Part shown: positions 16,535 to 19,722 of the stretch, one piece after another
Numbering within the stretch: the stretch's first letter is position 1
Layout of the letters: each line of letters begins with the position of its first letter
DNA from: Deltaproteobacteria bacterium
GTDB taxonomy: Bacteria > Desulfobacterota > Desulfuromonadia > Desulfuromonadales > Geothermobacteraceae
Direction: 5' to 3'
DNA: 19,722 bases
Assembly: GCA_003695205.1 (NCBI GenBank)
Contig: RFIO01000051.1
Span: 1-19,722 of the forward strand
Position numbers and translations under genes: made by a program
The notes under the pieces: model-generated
Database searches by the model: none
What the model was told of the DNA's origin: nothing
The model's input: only the letters and a program-made list of their open reading frames with translations

Positions 16535-16611
16535 CAGTGAGCCATGATACTGGATTGACAGGGATTTGCCAGCAGAAAATCTGGCCCGTTCAATGCCGGC
16601 ACGGATGTCAT
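16534..16611 (-). CDS. Possible 25-aa mini-ORF between SPASM gene and desulfurase
   Basis: An ATG overlaps the SPASM stop (TGATG at 16613-16609) and the frame runs 25 codons to a TGA that itself overlaps the desulfurase ATG (TGATG at 16536-16532). The peptide would start MTSVPALNG and end NPCQSSIMAH, with one Cys. For: exact fit and coupling-type junctions on both sides. Against: no Shine-Dalgarno sequence, and third positions are only about half G/C, lower than the neighbouring genes appear. It may be a chance open frame in a spacer. Confidence 0.2.
   Translation of the reverse strand: MTSVPALNGPDFLLANPCQSSIMAH
16544..16572 (-). promoter_or_regulatory. Weak candidate promoter before the cysteine desulfurase
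   Basis: Minus strand -35 CTGGCA (16572-16567), 17-nt spacer, -10 TATCAT (16549-16544). The start of transcription would fall only a few bases before the ATG at 16534, giving a nearly leaderless message, which lowers the likelihood. It lies in the only sizeable spacer of the right-hand gene run. Confidence 0.22.
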
Positions 16612-17534
16612 CACGACTGCCGGTCGGCCGGGCGGGGCCCCGGGCACATGAGGTCGGGGCTGTCCTCACTGCCCCTGGCCTGAACCAGTCCCCGGCAACC
16701 ACCATGGCAGCGATTGAGAACGGCGCAGTCACCACAGCCTGAGGGCGGAGTTTCAAGCCCCTGGAGCAACGCCTGCCGGCCGGACGTCTGCCAGAGGCTG
16801 ACGAGGTCATCCTCCAGCAGGCACCCCAGCGGCTGAGGCCATGAGATGCAGGGATGCAGAACAGCATCGGCATCGATGTGGGCGATGCTGTTGCCGGCCT
16901 GGCAGCCGATATACTGATCCCGGTCACGACCCGGGAAGAGCAGGTCCCAGAGGAACAGATCGTGGGCGACTACCTGTTGCGGCCAGGCGGAGCGGTCGGA
17001 CCGGGCCAGAGCATCGGCAAGCCCAAGCAGATCCCGCGCCCCGGGGAGCAGGCGGCCCAGATGATCAGGATCATCGACCAGCGGAACGTTCGGCAGATGC
17101 AGCGGCAGCGCCATCCTTCCCGCAAAATCGAGGAGTTCCGGCACCCTGACCAGGAGCGGACGGAGCGGAACCATACTGAGACCGGCAACGGTTGCGCCGG
17201 CCAGGCGCGCCTCCACCTCACCAAACGTCCGCCTGCCCGAATCGCGCAGCAGCAAACCGGTCAGGTCGAGCAGAACGGCCAGCCCCTCGGGCGCATCAAA
17301 CCCATCAAGGGCATGCGGTTCAAGAACCAGCGACGTCTGCACTCCGGCATGGCGCAGGATGCCGGCAACAGAATCCAGCTCCCTGCTGACAGCGAAATCC
17401 CCGCGCAGGGTAACGAAAAAGACACCGGCCCGCGCGATCCTGCGCGCCAGCAATTCAATGGCCTGCGCGTCAAGAGAACCGGTCCTCAGGGTCCAGGTCA
17501 GCCTCAGGGGCGCGTCGAGCCGGTCAATGGCCAT
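16611..17534 (-). CDS. GeoRSP system SPASM domain protein (radical SAM cluster lost)
   Basis: A 307-aa protein with a complete C-terminal SPASM cysteine set: GCQAGN and LHPC, then Cys267, Cys270, Cys276, Cys280 (CX2CX5CX3C) and Cys297. The N-terminal part lacks the radical SAM CX3CX2C motif but still resembles its neighbour's barrel: APLRLTWTL (8-16) matches APLTFNWTL, and VFFVTLRGDF (38-47) stands where the neighbour has VPFVNFGGGEP. About 17 residues that would carry the cluster are absent. It should bind auxiliary Fe-S clusters but not cleave SAM, and is probably a partner or scaffold for the active enzyme. It starts 3 nt after that gene's stop. The family matches the SPASM-only member of the GeoRSP system; biochemical role unknown. 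Confidence 0.85.
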   Translation of the reverse strand: MAIDRLDAPLRLTWTLRTGSLDAQAIELLARRIARAGVFFVTLRGDFAVSRELDSVAGILRHAGVQTSLVLEPHALDGFDAPEGLAVLLDLTGLLLRDSGRRTFGEVEARLAGATVAGLSMVPLRPLLVRVPELLDFAGRMALPLHLPNVPLVDDPDHLGRLLPGARDLLGLADALARSDRSAWPQQVVAHDLFLWDLLFPGRDRDQYIGCQAGNSIAHIDADAVLHPCISWPQPLGCLLEDDLVSLWQTSGRQALLQGLETPPSGCGDCAVLNRCHGGCRGLVQARGSEDSPDLMCPGPRPADRQS

Positions 17535-17537
17535 CGG

Positions 17538-18542
17538 TCATTTCCAGCAGTGCGGGTCAGGCTGGGAGAAATCGCCGGTGGTGGCAAAGGCGCGGGCGGT
17601 GCAGCCGCCAAGACAATCGCCATAGGCGGCACAGCCGGCGCATTTGCCCTTGGCCTCCTTGTGGCGCATCTTCAGCAGCACCGGCGAGTTGTACCAGATG
17701 TCGTCGAAATCCTGGGCAAGGATATTGCCCACCACCAGGGGAATGAAACCGCATGGAGTGATATCACCGTTGGGACGCAGATGCAGGCTGAGCTTGCCGC
17801 AGCTGCTCCCCTTGACCATCGGGTCGGCATCGTAGCCGGGCAGCGACGCGATGACCGGGTCGTCGAAGGAGAGGGTCAGATCACTGAGGCTGTTTTTGAC
17901 CTCGAGAGCTTCGACATAGAATGCCTTCCACTCCTCAGGACTCAGGTCGAGGTCCTCGCGATTCTTGAAGCCGCGACCGCTGCACTTGAAGTTGTGCAGG
18001 TAGAGGGTCTGCACCCCATGATCGCGCGCCAGGGCGATCAGGTCACGGAAGTTCCGGAAGTTGATGCGGGAAATCACCGAACTCATTGTCAGTCTGATAC
18101 CGGCGCCACGCACATGATCCAGCGCGGCCACGGCCCGCTGCCAGGACCCGGGCATGCAGCGAAAATCGTCGTGCAGCCTGGCCTCGGCGCTGTCGATGCT
18201 GATGCCGACGCTCTGAAAGCCGCTCTGCCTGAGCCGGGCGGCGGCATCGGCATCGATCAGCCAGCCGTTGGAGTTCATCGACACGTTCAGGCCGCGGCTG
18301 CTGGCGTAGGAGGCGATGTCAAACAGGTCCTCCCGAATCAGGGGTTCTCCGCCCCCGAAGTTGACGAAGGGAACCTTCTTGTCCGCCAGGATATCGACGA
18401 TCAGGCAGATCCGGTCGGTAGTCAGTTCCTCGGCCTGCTCCTCGCGACTGTAGCAGTGGCTGCAGCTGAAGTTGCAGCGATAGGAGAGGGTCCAGTTGAA
18501 GGTCAGGGGGGCACTCAGAAGCCCCTCGTTGGTGTCATTCAT
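17538..18542 (-). CDS. GeoRSP system radical SAM/SPASM enzyme
   Basis: A 334-aa radical SAM protein. Cys23, Cys27 and Cys30 form CX3CX2C (CNFSCSHC), which holds the SAM-cleaving 4Fe-4S cluster; GGGEP at 63-67 binds the SAM amino group. The C-terminal SPASM domain is textbook: Cys248-X10-Gly-X4-Cys264, Cys301-X2-Cys304-X5-Cys310-X3-Cys314, and Cys332, for two auxiliary clusters. Such enzymes mostly modify ribosomally made peptides or proteins by radical chemistry. Its start overlaps the PqqD-like gene by 8 nt (TATGAATGA), a sign of translational coupling, and the SPASM partner follows 3 nt later. The pairing with a PqqD protein and a second SPASM protein identifies the GeoRSP type known from Geobacter relatives. 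The substrate is unknown. Confidence 0.93.
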   Translation of the reverse strand: MNDTNEGLLSAPLTFNWTLSYRCNFSCSHCYSREEQAEELTTDRICLIVDILADKKVPFVNFGGGEPLIREDLFDIASYASSRGLNVSMNSNGWLIDADAAARLRQSGFQSVGISIDSAEARLHDDFRCMPGSWQRAVAALDHVRGAGIRLTMSSVISRINFRNFRDLIALARDHGVQTLYLHNFKCSGRGFKNREDLDLSPEEWKAFYVEALEVKNSLSDLTLSFDDPVIASLPGYDADPMVKGSSCGKLSLHLRPNGDITPCGFIPLVVGNILAQDFDDIWYNSPVLLKMRHKEAKGKCAGCAAYGDCLGGCTARAFATTGDFSQPDPHCWK

Positions 18543-18858
18543 AGCTGATCCAGCCTCGTTGGTTCAGATCTTCGATGAATTCACGGACGTCACGGTCGAT
18601 CTCTGCGGGATCGACATCGTATTCGCCGGCCAGGTCGCTGACAATCCGGGCGACGGTCGTGTTGCCGTCGCAGCGGCGCCAGATTTCTCCGCCCAGCAGG
18701 TTGAGCTGGTGCATGGTCCCCCCGGCCACCAGGATGACGGTACCACGATCGGAGATGTCTTCGCCTCGCTCCTGGGCTTCAAGCAGTTCCTGTTCACGCC
18801 GCGCTTCGTGGCGCCAGATGATATCGCTTCGGCGCGCCGGCCGCACATTTTCATCCAT
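18535..18858 (-). CDS. GeoRSP system PqqD family protein (RRE domain)
   Basis: A 107-aa protein. After a charged, probably helical N-terminal stretch (residues 8-33), the PqqD / RRE winged-helix pattern follows: TMHQLNLLGGEIWRRCDGNT (48-67), VARIVSDLAGEYDVD (69-83) and DVREFIEDLNQRGWI (90-104). In known systems this domain binds the leader of a precursor peptide and hands it to the radical SAM enzyme. The start at 18858 has GGAG nine bases upstream; the open frame continues beyond, but only as an out-of-frame read of the transporter gene. It begins 14 nt after the transporter stop and overlaps the radical SAM gene. The long charged N-terminus is not needed for an RRE and may have another role. 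Confidence 0.88.
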   Translation of the reverse strand: MDENVRPARRSDIIWRHEARREQELLEAQERGEDISDRGTVILVAGGTMHQLNLLGGEIWRRCDGNTTVARIVSDLAGEYDVDPAEIDRDVREFIEDLNQRGWISYE

Positions 18859-18872
18859 ACCGCAAAACTCCT

Positions 18873-19722
18873 TCAGCCATCGGTCCTGCGGGCGAGCAGA
18901 ACATTGATCGAGGTAAAAGCCAGGCCGACAAGAACCGCGATTTTTCCATACAGCGGAACACCGGCCGCGGTCGCGGCCAGCCCCCAGGCCTGAACCAGAC
19001 CGGCGCCGAGCAGCATCCCGACAACGACCAGGCCGGCATCGGCATCCCCCTCCCCGGCCTTGATCAGCTGACGGAAGGGACAGCCGCCGATCAGCACGGA
19101 AAGCCAGCCGACCAGCAGCATGCCCAGAAAACTCCACAGATGCTCGAGGTGGGCTCCCGGCTGTCCGTACAATCCGGGGCGGAACTGGCCGCTGGCAAGG
19201 TTGACGAGCAGGGCGACGACGACAAACGCGCCCAGTCCCCACAGCAACGGATTGCGCCGGCCAAGAAGCAGGGTATCACGAACCGACCCGGTAACGCAGA
19301 AGCGGCTGCGCTGGGCCAGCCCCCCGAGCAGCAGGCCGGAGCCAAGGGCAGCCATTACGGGGGCGTGCTGGGCGCCGCTGCCGCGCACGGAGAATTGAAT
19401 GAACTCGGGGCGCAGCCAGTAGACGGACACCCCCGCCAAGGCCAGGACCGGCAGCCAGAAGCCGGCGCTGCCGCCGGCTCGCCCCGGGCGCTCGAAACTG
19501 ACCCCGGCAGCCAGCCCTTTCAGGCCGATCCAGACACCTGCGAACAGGCCCGCGAGACCCGCCAGGGTTGTCAGGTCGCCGGCGGTCAGGCGCAGAAACA
19601 GCTTGATCGGGCAGCCGATAAAGGCGGCGCAGCCGACCATGAGAAAGATGCCCGAGAGCAGACGCAGCATCGGCGCGCTGCCGCCGCGAGACCGGAACTC
19701 CCGCCCCAGCATGGCACTGGCC
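18873..19722 (-). CDS. YeeE/YedE family transporter, 5' end cut by window edge
   Basis: The frame is open to the right edge; 282 residues are visible, so the usual first membrane segments (roughly 80 residues) are missing. It is a multi-pass inner-membrane protein with the family's cysteine motifs: FIGCPIKLFLRLTAGD, RSRFCVTGSVRD and IGGCPFRQLIKAGEGDADAG. These cysteines are thought to pass a sulfur (thiosulfate) or selenium species through the membrane. EFRSRGGSAP near the visible start matches the form called YedE in selenium gene sets. It is the first visible gene of the run that continues with PqqD, radical SAM, SPASM and cysteine desulfurase. Whether it carries selenium or sulfur cannot be settled here. 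Confidence 0.87.
   Translation of the reverse strand, partial: ASAMLGREFRSRGGSAPMLRLLSGIFLMVGCAAFIGCPIKLFLRLTAGDLTTLAGLAGLFAGVWIGLKGLAAGVSFERPGRAGGSAGFWLPVLALAGVSVYWLRPEFIQFSVRGSGAQHAPVMAALGSGLLLGGLAQRSRFCVTGSVRDTLLLGRRNPLLWGLGAFVVVALLVNLASGQFRPGLYGQPGAHLEHLWSFLGMLLVGWLSVLIGGCPFRQLIKAGEGDADAGLVVVGMLLGAGLVQAWGLAATAAGVPLYGKIAVLVGLAFTSINVLLARRTDG

Noticed and set aside
16555..16572. Sigma-54 type promoter (TGGCA followed by a GC-like element).
   Set aside because: The second element reads TC where GC is required at the fixed spacing.
16535..16927. N-terminal extension of the cysteine desulfurase frame.
   Set aside because: It overlaps the SPASM gene in another frame, and the family N-terminus begins exactly at ATG 16534.
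18859..19242. N-terminal extension of the PqqD-like frame.
   Set aside because: It is an arginine-rich out-of-frame read of the transporter gene; GGAG before ATG 18858 marks the real start.

Overview
The window looks like chromosomal DNA from a GC-rich deltaproteobacterium of the Desulfuromonadales type (Geobacter / Desulfuromonas / Pelobacter relatives). This is inferred from gene content: a GeoRSP-type radical SAM/SPASM/PqqD cassette, a 180-kDa class NAD-glutamate dehydrogenase and a flavoredoxin-like flavin reductase. All fifteen convincing protein genes lie on the minus strand, so transcription runs from the right edge to the left edge. No rRNA, tRNA, insertion sequence, prophage or CRISPR array was seen. 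Both edges cut a gene: a YeeE/YedE-type transporter on the right (5' end missing) and an amidohydrolase on the left (last codons missing).

In order of transcription, the right part (about 15.1-19.7 kb) is the most unusual. It holds a YeeE/YedE membrane transporter, a PqqD-like RRE protein, a radical SAM/SPASM enzyme, a SPASM protein that has lost the radical SAM cluster motif, and a cysteine desulfurase, followed by a small lipoprotein. The first four genes are tightly packed, with 14 nt, an 8-nt overlap and 3 nt between them. I read this as the GeoRSP system joined to a sulfur- or selenium-handling transporter and desulfurase. No obvious peptide substrate is present, although a 25-codon mini-ORF fits exactly between the SPASM and desulfurase genes.

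The middle part (about 10.4-15.0 kb) is housekeeping: a PIN/PhoH-type ATPase, tsaD (tRNA t6A), a DUF2062 membrane protein, rsmA (16S rRNA dimethylation) and a parvulin-type peptidyl-prolyl isomerase with no signal peptide. Then come the very large glutamate dehydrogenase (5.6-10.3 kb) and a flavin reductase-like protein.

The left part (about 1-5 kb) is a pantothenate operon, panB-panC-panP, ending in an amidohydrolase. PanP, a PLP-dependent aspartate decarboxylase, takes the place of the usual pyruvoyl PanD. The operon is preceded by the only gene-free stretch over 300 bases. That stretch carries a promoter-like sequence, a foldable leader and a good intrinsic terminator only 22 nt before the panB start codon, which strongly suggests attenuation control. 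A 7-bp tandem repeat separates panB from panC. Several starts differ from the longest open frames (panC, panP, gdh, DUF2062, tsaD, phoH, desulfurase, PqqD); the reasons are given in each entry.
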